Part shown: positions 1 to 5,824 of the stretch, piece by piece | Position numbering within the stretch: position 1 is the stretch's first letter | How the letters are laid out: every line of letters begins with the position of its first letter | NCBI GenBank assembly: GCA_026991065.1 | Contig: JALXCG010000382.1 | Span: 1-6,180, forward strand | DNA length: 6,180 nt | Reading direction: 5' to 3' | From: JALXCG01 sp026991065 [NCBI: Gemmatimonadota bacterium] | GTDB taxonomy: Bacteria > GCA-2686955 | Notes under the pieces: model-generated | The model's input: the letters and a program-made list of their open reading frames with translations, nothing else | What the model was told of the DNA's origin: nothing | Database searches by the model: none | Translations under genes and position numbers: made by a program

Positions 1-638
1 AGCTGTTGAGTGAAAGCGAGTATATTGGTCTGGCCCTGGACTACGCGCGTGCGTCGCTCGCCCAACAGGTCGCCGGTCTTGACCTTTATCCCTACAAGGT
101 TCGGCGTTACCTGAACGCGGTCGCCAATCTGGACAGTGACCCCAAAGTGAGCGTGTATCAGGTCGCCGTGGCGTTCAACATGAGAGTCGACGGCCTGCCG
201 GTGATTGGTCCGGGTTCGAAGCTGGCCATCCACATGACTCCAGAGGGTGAGGTGATCAGCCACGAAATCACTTTTCGGCGCACCGCGGATCCCGCCGCGT
301 TGCTGACCGGTGAAGATCTGATCGCTCCGAGTGAGGCCCGCGCGATTGTCGAAGAGCGCCTGCGGCAGCGCGGCATCGACCTCGCGGACTACGTGTCGAC
401 CCGCCGCGAATTCGGCTACCTGCGACGTGGCCGTCACGCCGAGCAGTCGATCCTCGCTCCCTACTATGCATTCTTCTACGAGCCCGGTCCCGGCGTCGAG
501 TTTGGTCGCAAACTGGTGGAAACGGTATCCGCCGTGGCCGAGGGCCCGGCGGCGGACCTGGTGGCCCGCGATGCGCAACGCGAGGCGCAGCGTAGGCAGA
601 GCAAGCTCGACTCGGTGGCGGAGGAGGACCGGAAATAG
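1..638 (+). CDS. Hypothetical protein, C-terminal part (5' end outside window)
   Basis: The reading frame is open from base 3 to the TAG at 636-638, giving at least 210 residues. The first possible start is TTG at 6-8, but nothing upstream is visible for a ribosome site and the frame is still open at the edge, so I treat the gene as 5'-truncated. I do not recognise the family. Counting from the TTG, residues ~45-95 read as alternating beta strands with the phrase VDGLPVIGPGSKLAIHMTPEG followed by ISHEITF. This resembles the 'dG.pV.G.g..l.v...dG.v' pattern of PepSY / thermolysin-propeptide (FTP)-like domains. A helix-like segment follows (SEARAIVEERLRQRG), then an aromatic strand (ILAPYYAFFYEPGPG), and a very charged Arg/Gln/Glu-rich tail from ~185. 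No membrane segment or catalytic motif is visible in this part. It may be the C-terminal domain of an exported protein. The PepSY/FTP resemblance is inference. An imperfectly explained inverted repeat starts 28 bp after the stop. Confidence 0.72.
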   Translation, partial: LLSESEYIGLALDYARASLAQQVAGLDLYPYKVRRYLNAVANLDSDPKVSVYQVAVAFNMRVDGLPVIGPGSKLAIHMTPEGEVISHEITFRRTADPAALLTGEDLIAPSEARAIVEERLRQRGIDLADYVSTRREFGYLRRGRHAEQSILAPYYAFFYEPGPGVEFGRKLVETVSAVAEGPAADLVARDAQREAQRRQSKLDSVAEEDRK

Positions 639-665
639 CTTTCAGGTCGAAGTAATCACAGGATA

Positions 666-705
666 GCGCCCGGGCCCAAATGTGCCGCATGAGATGCCCG
701 GGCGC
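666..705. repeat. Perfect 10-bp inverted repeat (possible terminator hairpin)
   Basis: The left arm GCGCCCGGGC (666-675) is the exact reverse complement of the right arm GCCCGGGCGC (696-705), with a 20-base loop. The loop holds a small extra ATG/CAT pairing. The element lies 28 bp after the stop of the first gene, where a terminator or mRNA-stabilising stem would be expected. No T-run follows either arm, so it is not a standard intrinsic terminator. Each arm also contains the palindrome CCCGGG, so the arms could pair in other ways. Confidence 0.6.
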
Positions 706-717
706 ACCGCCGCTTGA

Positions 718-930
718 TGCGGCACCGGCGAGAGGCGGCAAAGGCGGTCGCTGGTCAGTTGGGGTGTTTATGACATCTCGCCCTGCATCGACTACGGCAT
801 CTGGTCCAACGATGGGGTCGACTGGTCGACCGTAGTTTCTCCCTACTACGGTAGCATCAACGGCTCGCGGGGCGACCTCGGCGCCTATGGTGGCGAGAAC
901 GACGTCGAATGGCTGTGGTTCGGGAACTGA
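718..930 (+). pseudogene. Remnant of the C-terminus of a secreted beta-helix protein
   Basis: A 70-residue frame runs from just after a TGA (715-717) to the TGA at 928-930. It has no in-frame ATG, GTG or TTG start. From about base 772 it reads DISPCIDYG, then NGSRGDLGAYGGENDVEWL. This is the typical end of bacterial right-handed beta-helix ('choice-of-anchor Q'-like) proteins: SPC(I/V)D.G, a variable loop, then NG.R.D.GAYGG. The intact beta-helix protein at 3527-4921 ends with SPCVDAGD and NGARADMGAYGG, so 8 of the 12 residues in the NG...GAYGG block are identical. No beta-helix rungs or signal peptide precede it, and the first ~18 codons look non-homologous. It is therefore the stub of a deleted or rearranged paralogue, in the opposite orientation to the intact gene. 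It could instead be scrap of an unrelated member of the same family. Confidence 0.68.
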
Positions 931-980
931 TTCCGTTGCGATCAGTTCCAATGTTCGGGTGCGGCATAGATCCCGGGGGT

Positions 981-1008
981 TATACTGCGCTTTCACCCCG
1001 TAGCGGAG
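981..1008 (+). promoter_or_regulatory. Candidate -10 element and ribosome binding site of the esterase gene
   Basis: TATACT at 981-986 matches the sigma-70 -10 consensus at five of six positions. GGAG at 1005-1008 lies six bases before the ATG at 1015. No convincing -35 lies 16-18 bp upstream (the region is GGTGCG-like), so the promoter call is weak. The ribosome site is good and supports the chosen start. Confidence 0.35.
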
Positions 1009-1014
1009 TCAGCC

Positions 1015-1953
1015 ATGCTTCTCGCACCCTTCCTCTTCGCCGCCGCCTGGGGCACCGCTCCGGTCGCCCCGGCGGCTTTCGCGCCGCCAGCGGCCGCCAC
1101 CACGACTCGTTATCAGATCCGGGTCGATGGTCGGCGCCGGTACTACAACGTGCACACGCCTCCCGGGTTCGACCCCGCAGTCCCCACTCCGGTGGTGCTG
1201 GTGTTTCATGGCGGGACCGGGTGGGCCGCCCAGGTCGAAACATCGAGCCATTTTTCTCTGGTCGCCGACGCGAACGGTTTTGTTGCTGTCTACCCGGAGG
1301 GCTGGGCGTTGATTCCGCACCTCCTGCAGACCTGGAACGCGCCGCTCGCCGACGACTATGGAAACACCTGCGGTCAGGCGACCGAATACAACATCGACGA
1401 CATCGCCTTTGTCGATCGCCTCCTGGATGACATGGCCACCCGCCAGACTCTGGACCAGCGCCGGATCTTCGCCTCGGGGCACTCCAACGGCGCCATGTTT
1501 TGCTATCGCCTGGCCGCCGAACTCTCCGACCGGATCGCCGCCATCGCGCCCAATGCGGGATCGCGGATGTACGACCCTCTGCCCCCCGTGCCGATCCCGG
1601 TTCTTCATCTGCACGGGCAACTGGATGCGAATGTTCCGTGGCGGGGTGGTCAAGGCGATGGCCTGTGCGACGTGTTCTATCCCGCCCTCTTTACAGAAAC
1701 TTTGGCGCCGATCATCGAACTCAACGGCTGCCAATCTCCACGGTTGATCGAAGTGCGCGGTAACGCGCGCTACTACGAGGCGCCGGAGCCGCTGCGCAAC
1801 GCCACCGTGGCGCTCTGGTGGCTGACCGACGGCGGCCATACTTGGCCCGGCGGAGAGCCCGCCTTGTGGAATCCGGATGAGCCCCAGAACCACGACATTG
1901 TCGCCGCCGAAGAGGCCTGGCGCTTTTTTGCCGCTCATCCGATGCCGGAGTAG
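1015..1953 (+). CDS. Secreted alpha/beta-hydrolase esterase, LpqC / PHB-depolymerase-like family
   Basis: A 312-residue protein with a short signal peptide: a hydrophobic stretch at residues 2-11, then an Ala/Pro-rich segment with likely cleavage near 22-28. It is therefore expected in the periplasm or outside the cell. The fold is that of the esterase/PHB-depolymerase-like group (COG3509 type). Visible elements in order: oxyanion-hole motif VFHGGTG (63-69); VYPEGW (92-97); NIDDIAFVDRLLDD (126-139); nucleophile elbow GHSNG (155-159) with Ser157; HGQLDANVPW (200-209) with the probable acid Asp204; and GGHTWPG (273-279) with His275. The triad is complete and the length is normal for the family. 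Four cysteines (119, 163, 218, 239) could form disulfides after export. Family members hydrolyse short-chain polyhydroxyalkanoates, feruloyl or acetyl esters, and the substrate cannot be read from sequence. The start is supported by GGAG six bases upstream. The gene converges with the GH5 gene. Confidence 0.92.
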   Translation: MLLAPFLFAAAWGTAPVAPAAFAPPAAATTTRYQIRVDGRRRYYNVHTPPGFDPAVPTPVVLVFHGGTGWAAQVETSSHFSLVADANGFVAVYPEGWALIPHLLQTWNAPLADDYGNTCGQATEYNIDDIAFVDRLLDDMATRQTLDQRRIFASGHSNGAMFCYRLAAELSDRIAAIAPNAGSRMYDPLPPVPIPVLHLHGQLDANVPWRGGQGDGLCDVFYPALFTETLAPIIELNGCQSPRLIEVRGNARYYEAPEPLRNATVALWWLTDGGHTWPGGEPALWNPDEPQNHDIVAAEEAWRFFAAHPMPE

Positions 1954-2064
1954 CGGGTCAGGGCGTTTCCGGGCCCCGGCGAGTAGCGAAGTCGTTTCCG
2001 GCATCGGGGCCGTCGCCGGCACCAGGTTCGGTAAGACCGACCGGCCGCGCCACGGCTTGTCCTG
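1954..2064. other. Convergent intergenic spacer, no standard terminator
   Basis: This 111-bp spacer separates the 3' ends of the esterase and GH5 genes. Two small hairpins are possible: CCGGC (1998-2002) with GCCGG (2015-2019), and TCGGT (2028-2032) with ACCGA (2036-2040), the second extendable by GG/CC over a one-base bulge. Neither is followed by a T-run on either strand. Termination here may rely on Rho or on head-on transcription. Confidence 0.3.
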
Positions 2065-3444
2065 CTACCGCTGGGCGATCAGCGTGAGGGTGTGAGAGAA
2101 GCGCGAGCGGTCGGCCCACACCCGCAGGATCTCGCTGGTCTCATCCCAGTCATAGCTCCAGCGGCCCGGAGGGTCGCTGCAGCGCACTGCAAAACCATTC
2201 GGGTAGTGGCGACTCGCCGGCACGAAGATTTCGGTGGGGGCGTCGATCTTGCGACCGCCGCTCCAGGTGAGCTGCCAGTTTCCGCTCAGCGGCGCCGGGC
2301 CGAACCAGGCGGGATCGCCGGCGATTCGCCGCGGCACCGGGCGCACCAGCACGTCCACCACCGGACGCTCGCTGCCATCGGGATACTCCACGCCCATGCC
2401 GGTGTCGCCGCGGGCGTATTCCCAATAGATGCTGCCGAAGCCGTAGAAATCGAAGAGGTTCTGCAGGTCGCGCAGATACTCCGCGGCGCCCGGTTGCTCC
2501 CACTCGATGCCGTATTCGCCCATCCAGACCGGATCGCGGAAACGGATCCGCTCGGTCGCCCGGCGGCTCATCGCGCTGGTCATCAGCGCCGGCACGCCCA
2601 GATAGCCCCAGGGGGTCTCGGTGGCCGGATCGTAGTAGTGCGGCGCCATGACCCAGTCGTTGCCCGGATGCGCCGCCAGGTAGGAGGGCGCTCCCCAGTT
2701 CGTGGTCACCCGCGGCTCCCAGAAAGTGAGCAGGCCGGCATCGGCCGCGGCCACGGCGGCATGCGCGCGCTGTAGAAAATCCTCGTAGAAGCCGGGGTCG
2801 AAGAGGGCACCGGCCAGGGGCTCCGGCCACGGCTCATTCATCAGGTCCACGCCGATCACCGCGTCCACCGTGCTGAAGCGCTCCGCGACGTAGGCGAGCA
2901 TCGCGTGGTAGGCGCTCTGAATCTGCTCCTCGTCGCGCCAGAAGGCGCCGAACGCATGTTGCACCGCCGGCTCGAAATAGTTCATGAACCAATCGTCGCG
3001 CGGCTCGAAGGGGATGCCGCCGTCGAGGGTCGCCCACTCCGGGGCGCCGTCGCCGCCGAAGTATTCGGAGTAGATATCCTGGTGGAAGTCGAGCACCACA
3101 TGCAATCCCTGCTCGCCCATCTGCTCCGCCAGGGCGGCCATGCGGTCGAGATAGGTGTCGTCGTAGACCCCGCGCTGCGGCTCTACTCCGGCCCAGAGAA
3201 TCCCCAGGCGCACGCAGTTCATCCCCCAGGAGCGGATTTTGGCGAACTCCTCCGGCCCCTGCCAGGGGACGTAGTCGCCCCCTTTGTTGATGACATTGAT
3301 GCCGCGCAGAATCACCACCCGCCCCTCGGCGTCGCGCAGATGCTTGTTGGGGGCGGTCAACCTCTCCGCGGTGGTGGTGGCGAGCGGGAGCTGGGTGACG
3401 AGCAGCGCCCAGGCGATGCGCCGGGCGGGAGCGGGAACAGGCAT
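2065..3444 (-). CDS. Secreted GH5 glycoside hydrolase, endoglycoceramidase-like
   Basis: A 459-residue protein. Residues 1-26 form a signal peptide (RRIAWALLVTQLPLATTTA, cleavage probably after Ala26). Residues ~35-365 are a GH5 (beta/alpha)8 catalytic barrel: LRGINV (46-51), NCVRLGILW (76-84) with Arg79, VVLDFHQDIYSEYFGGDGAPEWA (116-138), LMNEPWP (201-207) with probable acid/base Glu204, FWEP (241-244), HYYDP (269-273), and MGEYG (308-312) with probable nucleophile Glu310. Together, the HQD, GDGAPEWA and NEPWPG-like motifs resemble endoglycoceramidases and beta-glucosylceramidases of GH5 rather than cellulases. Residues ~366-459 form a beta-rich C-terminal domain like that of glycolipid-active GH5 enzymes. 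A lipid or sterol glycoside substrate is inferred from this resemblance. The start is fixed by GGAGG (bases 3454-3450 on the minus strand) five bases before the ATG. Part of the C-terminal domain is duplicated as a degraded fragment at 5041-5172. Confidence 0.92.
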   Translation of the reverse strand: MPVPAPARRIAWALLVTQLPLATTTAERLTAPNKHLRDAEGRVVILRGINVINKGGDYVPWQGPEEFAKIRSWGMNCVRLGILWAGVEPQRGVYDDTYLDRMAALAEQMGEQGLHVVLDFHQDIYSEYFGGDGAPEWATLDGGIPFEPRDDWFMNYFEPAVQHAFGAFWRDEEQIQSAYHAMLAYVAERFSTVDAVIGVDLMNEPWPEPLAGALFDPGFYEDFLQRAHAAVAAADAGLLTFWEPRVTTNWGAPSYLAAHPGNDWVMAPHYYDPATETPWGYLGVPALMTSAMSRRATERIRFRDPVWMGEYGIEWEQPGAAEYLRDLQNLFDFYGFGSIYWEYARGDTGMGVEYPDGSERPVVDVLVRPVPRRIAGDPAWFGPAPLSGNWQLTWSGGRKIDAPTEIFVPASRHYPNGFAVRCSDPPGRWSYDWDETSEILRVWADRSRFSHTLTLIAQR

Positions 3445-3449
3445 GAGTA

Positions 3450-3504
3450 CCTCCGGGTTGAGGGAAGTATAGCCCGACTACCGGAGATGCCGCGGCTGTG
3501 GTAG
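3450..3504 (-). promoter_or_regulatory. Candidate promoter, dyad and ribosome site of the GH5 gene
   Basis: On the minus strand, TATACT (3471-3466) lies 21 bp before the GH5 ATG, and GGAGG (3454-3450) lies five bases before it. The region expected for a -35 has no good match. It sits inside an inverted repeat, CTACC (3478-3482) with GGTAG (3500-3504), which encloses the perfect palindrome GCCGCGGC (3489-3496). A dyad over the -35 region could be an operator that makes the promoter factor-dependent, but this is inference. The GH5 gene could also be read through from the beta-helix gene, which ends 82 bp upstream. Confidence 0.35.
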
Positions 3505-3526
3505 CGCGACAGGCTCCTGGCCCATC

Positions 3527-4921
3527 TTACGGTAGCCAACCTCCATTTCCCATTCCGCCATAGGCACCCATGTCGGCGCGCGCGCCGTTGGCATAGCCTT
3601 CGGGCCAGCCGGGTGTTTGGTCGTAGATTGCGTCTCGCTCGTGCTTATCGCCGGCGTCCACGCACGGGGAATCGGGACGGAGCAGGCCGGGAAAGCCGTG
3701 GAGGTTGATCAGGCGCGGATCCTGGTCGATGTTGCCGGGGCCGGGCCGCACACCGTGGCCGATGTCGCTATAGGAGAAGCTTGCGTCGGTGCCGGGATAG
3801 AACCAGAGATCGAGCTTGGTGTCATTGCCCCAGATGATGCAGTCGTTGATGGAGACACCATACTCACTTTCGAGATTGACGGCGCCCGCGGAGAAGGGGG
3901 AGCCGTGGTCGCGGTTGCCGCTGATGGTGCAGTGGCTCAGGTAGGCAGCATCTGCCTCCAGTGCCGCCGAGCCGTTGTCGGCTTCGTTGTCGACGAAGAT
4001 GCAATAGCTGAAACCTGCGGAGCTTCCGCCGTTGGGGTCGCGCAAGGAGTATACGGCTCCGCCGACACCGGCGTGGTTGTCGCGGAAGATGGTCTGGAAG
4101 ACGTGGAAACCGTCGGAGGAGTAGATTGCGCCGCCGGTTGAAGCCTGGTTGCCGGAGAACCGGCAGTTGTAGAAATCCGCGCAGAAACCGGCACCGAGGG
4201 CTCCGCCACCCCATGAGGCGGCGTGGTTATTGTTGAAAGTGCAATCCTCCACGCGGACGTCTTCCCAGCAGCGGTAGCCGGAGACTGCCAGGGCGCCGCC
4301 CTTGCTGGCCTCGTTATCGTGAAAAACGGATTCCCGGATGGTGACTTCGGCACAGCCGTTGACCGCCAGGGCGCCGCCATACAGGTCGGCGCTGTTGTGA
4401 TGAAAGAGGCAGTGCTCAATCGTGACATCGCCGCTGGTGATGCTCACCGCTGCGCCCTCGCCGATGGTGTCGTTGTGGTGCAGAATGCAGTCGCGCAGGG
4501 CAACCGTGGAGTGGGAGACGGAGATCGCGCCAGCCGCCCAGGAGGTGTGGCTGTTGACGATGGTGAAGCCCTCGATGAGCAGTGTGTCGGAGCTGAATCG
4601 GGATATCTTGAAAGCATGGTGAGGGGTTCCGGAGCCGTCCCCGCAGTCGATGGTGGTGACCCCCGCTCCGCCGCTGCTGCGCACGACCGGGAACGGGCCG
4701 TCGAAGTGCAGGTCGCGATTGCCTTCACCGCCGTAGTACGCGGGGGCTACCAGAACTGTGTCACCGCCCCCGGCGGCGTCGATGCCGGCCTGGATCGACG
4801 GATACTCCGCGGGCACGTTGAAGGTGGTGGCTCGGGCACCGGAGGTGGACGCCAGGGTGAGGACCACGAAGGCGAGCAGATGGATGCCGGTGATGGAGTG
4901 GCGAGTCGGCTGAGAGTGCAT
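3527..4921 (-). CDS. Secreted right-handed parallel beta-helix protein
   Basis: A 464-residue protein. Residues 1-31 form a signal peptide (hydrophobic core HLLAFVVLTLAS, cleavage after ARA at 29-31). Next comes the classic entry sequence VPAEYPSIQAGIDAAGGGDTVLVAP (36-60). Nine coils of about 24-30 residues follow, each carrying a (D/H/N)CxFxxN-like motif with Asn at 150, 176, 203, 232, 258, 282, 312, 336 and 366. These form an asparagine ladder, often with GGA(L/I/V) between coils. The end has SPCVDAGD (418-425) and NGARADMGAYGG (445-456), as in choice-of-anchor Q-type proteins. No sorting tail, membrane anchor or lyase active site is recognisable, so the role (adhesin, polysaccharide binding, or lyase) is open. 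An upstream GTG at 4985-4987 would add 22 residues, but it has a poor ribosome site and puts a polar stretch before the signal peptide, so I chose the ATG at 4921. Up to seven coil cysteines could stack. Confidence 0.88.
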   Translation of the reverse strand: MHSQPTRHSITGIHLLAFVVLTLASTSGARATTFNVPAEYPSIQAGIDAAGGGDTVLVAPAYYGGEGNRDLHFDGPFPVVRSSGGAGVTTIDCGDGSGTPHHAFKISRFSSDTLLIEGFTIVNSHTSWAAGAISVSHSTVALRDCILHHNDTIGEGAAVSITSGDVTIEHCLFHHNSADLYGGALAVNGCAEVTIRESVFHDNEASKGGALAVSGYRCWEDVRVEDCTFNNNHAASWGGGALGAGFCADFYNCRFSGNQASTGGAIYSSDGFHVFQTIFRDNHAGVGGAVYSLRDPNGGSSAGFSYCIFVDNEADNGSAALEADAAYLSHCTISGNRDHGSPFSAGAVNLESEYGVSINDCIIWGNDTKLDLWFYPGTDASFSYSDIGHGVRPGPGNIDQDPRLINLHGFPGLLRPDSPCVDAGDKHERDAIYDQTPGWPEGYANGARADMGAYGGMGNGGWLP

Positions 4922-4928
4922 GGTGAAA

Positions 4929-4932
4929 CTCC
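4929..4932 (-). promoter_or_regulatory. Ribosome binding site that decides the beta-helix start
   Basis: GGAG on the minus strand lies seven bases before the ATG at 4921-4919. The alternative GTG 66 bp upstream has only a weak GGAT ahead of it. The signal peptide also begins properly only from the ATG. Confidence 0.6.
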
Positions 4933-4979
4933 ACTGTGGACAGATCACGCAAGCGGATGATTCGCTGCGGTTGAGGCGC

Positions 4980-4999
4980 GGATGCACTGGATTGCATCC
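4980..4999. repeat. Perfect 7-bp dyad in the leader of the beta-helix gene
   Basis: GGATGCA (4980-4986) and TGCATCC (4993-4999) are exact inverted repeats with a six-base spacer. A competing nested stem, TGGAT (4988-4992) with ATCCA (4996-5000), has a three-base loop. The dyad is 58 bp upstream of the beta-helix ATG and downstream of the candidate promoter at 5059-5087. It could be a repressor site or an mRNA hairpin. The two alternative stems cannot form together. Confidence 0.45.
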
Positions 5000-5040
5000 A
5001 GCTCTTCTTTCCCTGTTGAGAGCGCGAATCTTGGTGGGGT

Positions 5041-5172
5041 CTCGACGGTCTCAGCCCAAGTATAGCTCCGGCGCCGCGGAATGTCGCTGCAGCGTCCCGC
5101 AAAGCCATTCGAGCAGTGGCGACTTGCCGGTACGAAAAGCTTAGTGGGGGCGTCGATCTGGCGACCGCCGCT
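5041..5172 (-). pseudogene. Degraded fragment of a GH5 C-terminal domain
   Basis: These 132 bp align without a gap to 2131-2262, which encodes residues ~395-438 of the intact GH5 protein in the same orientation. I count 107 identical bases (about 81%). In frame it reads SGGRQIDAPTKLFVPASRH, then NGFAGRCSDIPRRRSYTWAET. The intact protein has SGGRKIDAPTEIFVPASRH, NGFAVRCSD and SYDWDET at the same places. Similarity stops sharply on both sides: the catalytic barrel is absent and the last ~20 codons are not recognisable. There is no start codon context, so it is a remnant. The third-base-rich differences suggest some divergence under coding constraint before or after duplication. It may come from a second full GH5 gene or from another protein with the same C-terminal module. 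Confidence 0.85.
5059..5087 (-). promoter_or_regulatory. Candidate sigma-70 promoter of the beta-helix gene inside the GH5 remnant
   Basis: On the minus strand, GCGACA (5087-5082, four of six matches to TTGACA) is followed after 17 bp by TATACT (5064-5059, five of six matches to TATAAT). The promoter points at the beta-helix gene, with a leader of about 130 bases. The same positions in the intact GH5 gene read GCGACC and TATGAC, so both boxes are better in the remnant. Confidence 0.4.
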
Positions 5173-5824
5173 CGGCCGGTGCGGCTCCGCCCGCGCTTGG
5201 GCGCGCTGCGCCCGGAGTGAGACGAGAGTCTTGTTCTGGGGCTGCATCGGGCTCGTTTTGAGACCAAATCGCCGGGGGCGCCCGCACGACCGGGCCGGAG
5301 CGGGCCCGGGAGCGGTGACGGCTGCTTTGGGGGAGCGCGGTAGAGGCCGGAAATGCTGTGGGATCCGGGCTTTTTCAAAAAAAATCGACAGACGAAGTTG
5401 AGTTGGCATGGGGTGTGCAAACCAGGCTGGGCGAAACAGCAAAAGTGGCTCCTTCCGGAAAGGTGCTCCGGCCGCGAGGCTCGGGGGGCGATCCGGAAAG
5501 CTCGAATCGGCCGGGCTTCGATGCAACACCCCCGACCCGGGAATTCTTTCTCGGATGCATTGAAGTCCGGCGCTGCTGTTTGGGCCCGGATTCTCTTTTT
5601 CGGTGGTTGAGGCGTGGCTGGTCCTGCGTAATTGCGACCGCGCGGTATGTTATTGCGCGCGCGAGCGGTGTATGCTCATGAGATGGCAGGTAATCTGCCG
5701 GATTGACCATGCACAACGGCGCGCGTCGTCGGGTTCCTCTCTTTGCGGTGTCGGGGCGGAGAGATGGGGACAGTGGCGGGGGTTTCGCTGCGATGACGCC
5801 GCCGGTTCGACGCGGGCCCAACCA
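5173..5824. other. About 650 bp without a supportable gene
   Basis: Several long frames are open on both strands here, but none has a ribosome site, a recognisable motif or a plausible composition. They are Arg/Pro/Gly/Ser-rich, as expected of non-coding GC-rich DNA. Visible structure: a tight hairpin GGGCGC (5199-5204) / GCGCCC (5208-5213); an AT spike of five T, one C and eight A (5371-5384); and a direct repeat TCCGGAAAG at 5454-5462 and 5492-5500. Just before the T-run, a weak stem GCCGG...CCGGGC (about 5346-5370) could act as a plus-strand terminator. No clear promoter for the downstream gene was found. Confidence 0.5.

Noticed and set aside
268-996. 242-residue minus-strand open frame opposite the first gene and the beta-helix stub
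   Set aside because: It is Arg/Pro/Gly-rich with no motif. It spans the 3' end of a real gene, an inverted repeat and a recognisable plus-strand remnant, so it is an antisense shadow.
1009-2022. 337-residue minus-strand open frame opposite the esterase
   Set aside because: It is longer than the esterase frame but has no recognisable motif and an unnatural composition. The plus strand encodes a complete catalytic triad, signal peptide and ribosome site.
2092-2775. 227-residue plus-strand open frame opposite the GH5 gene
   Set aside because: Low-complexity His/Arg/Ala-rich translation, opposite a GH5 domain with both catalytic glutamates.
3681-4487. Repeat array or CRISPR suggested by recurring short motifs in the beta-helix gene
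   Set aside because: The recurrence has codon periodicity and encodes the beta-helix coils. There are no identical repeats with uniform spacers.
4223-4960. 245-residue plus-strand open frame opposite the beta-helix gene
   Set aside because: Its Val/Ala/Gly/Asp repetition only mirrors the repeat structure of the beta-helix coils. No signal, ribosome site or family is visible.
5346-5384. Intrinsic terminator at the stem before the T-run
   Set aside because: The stem is short, has a bulge and a 14-base loop, and no gene ends upstream on the plus strand, so it is only mentioned within the gap entry.
5684-5704. Tiny open frame (ATG, six further codons, TGA)
   Set aside because: Seven residues, no ribosome site and no link to the downstream gene that would make it a convincing leader peptide.
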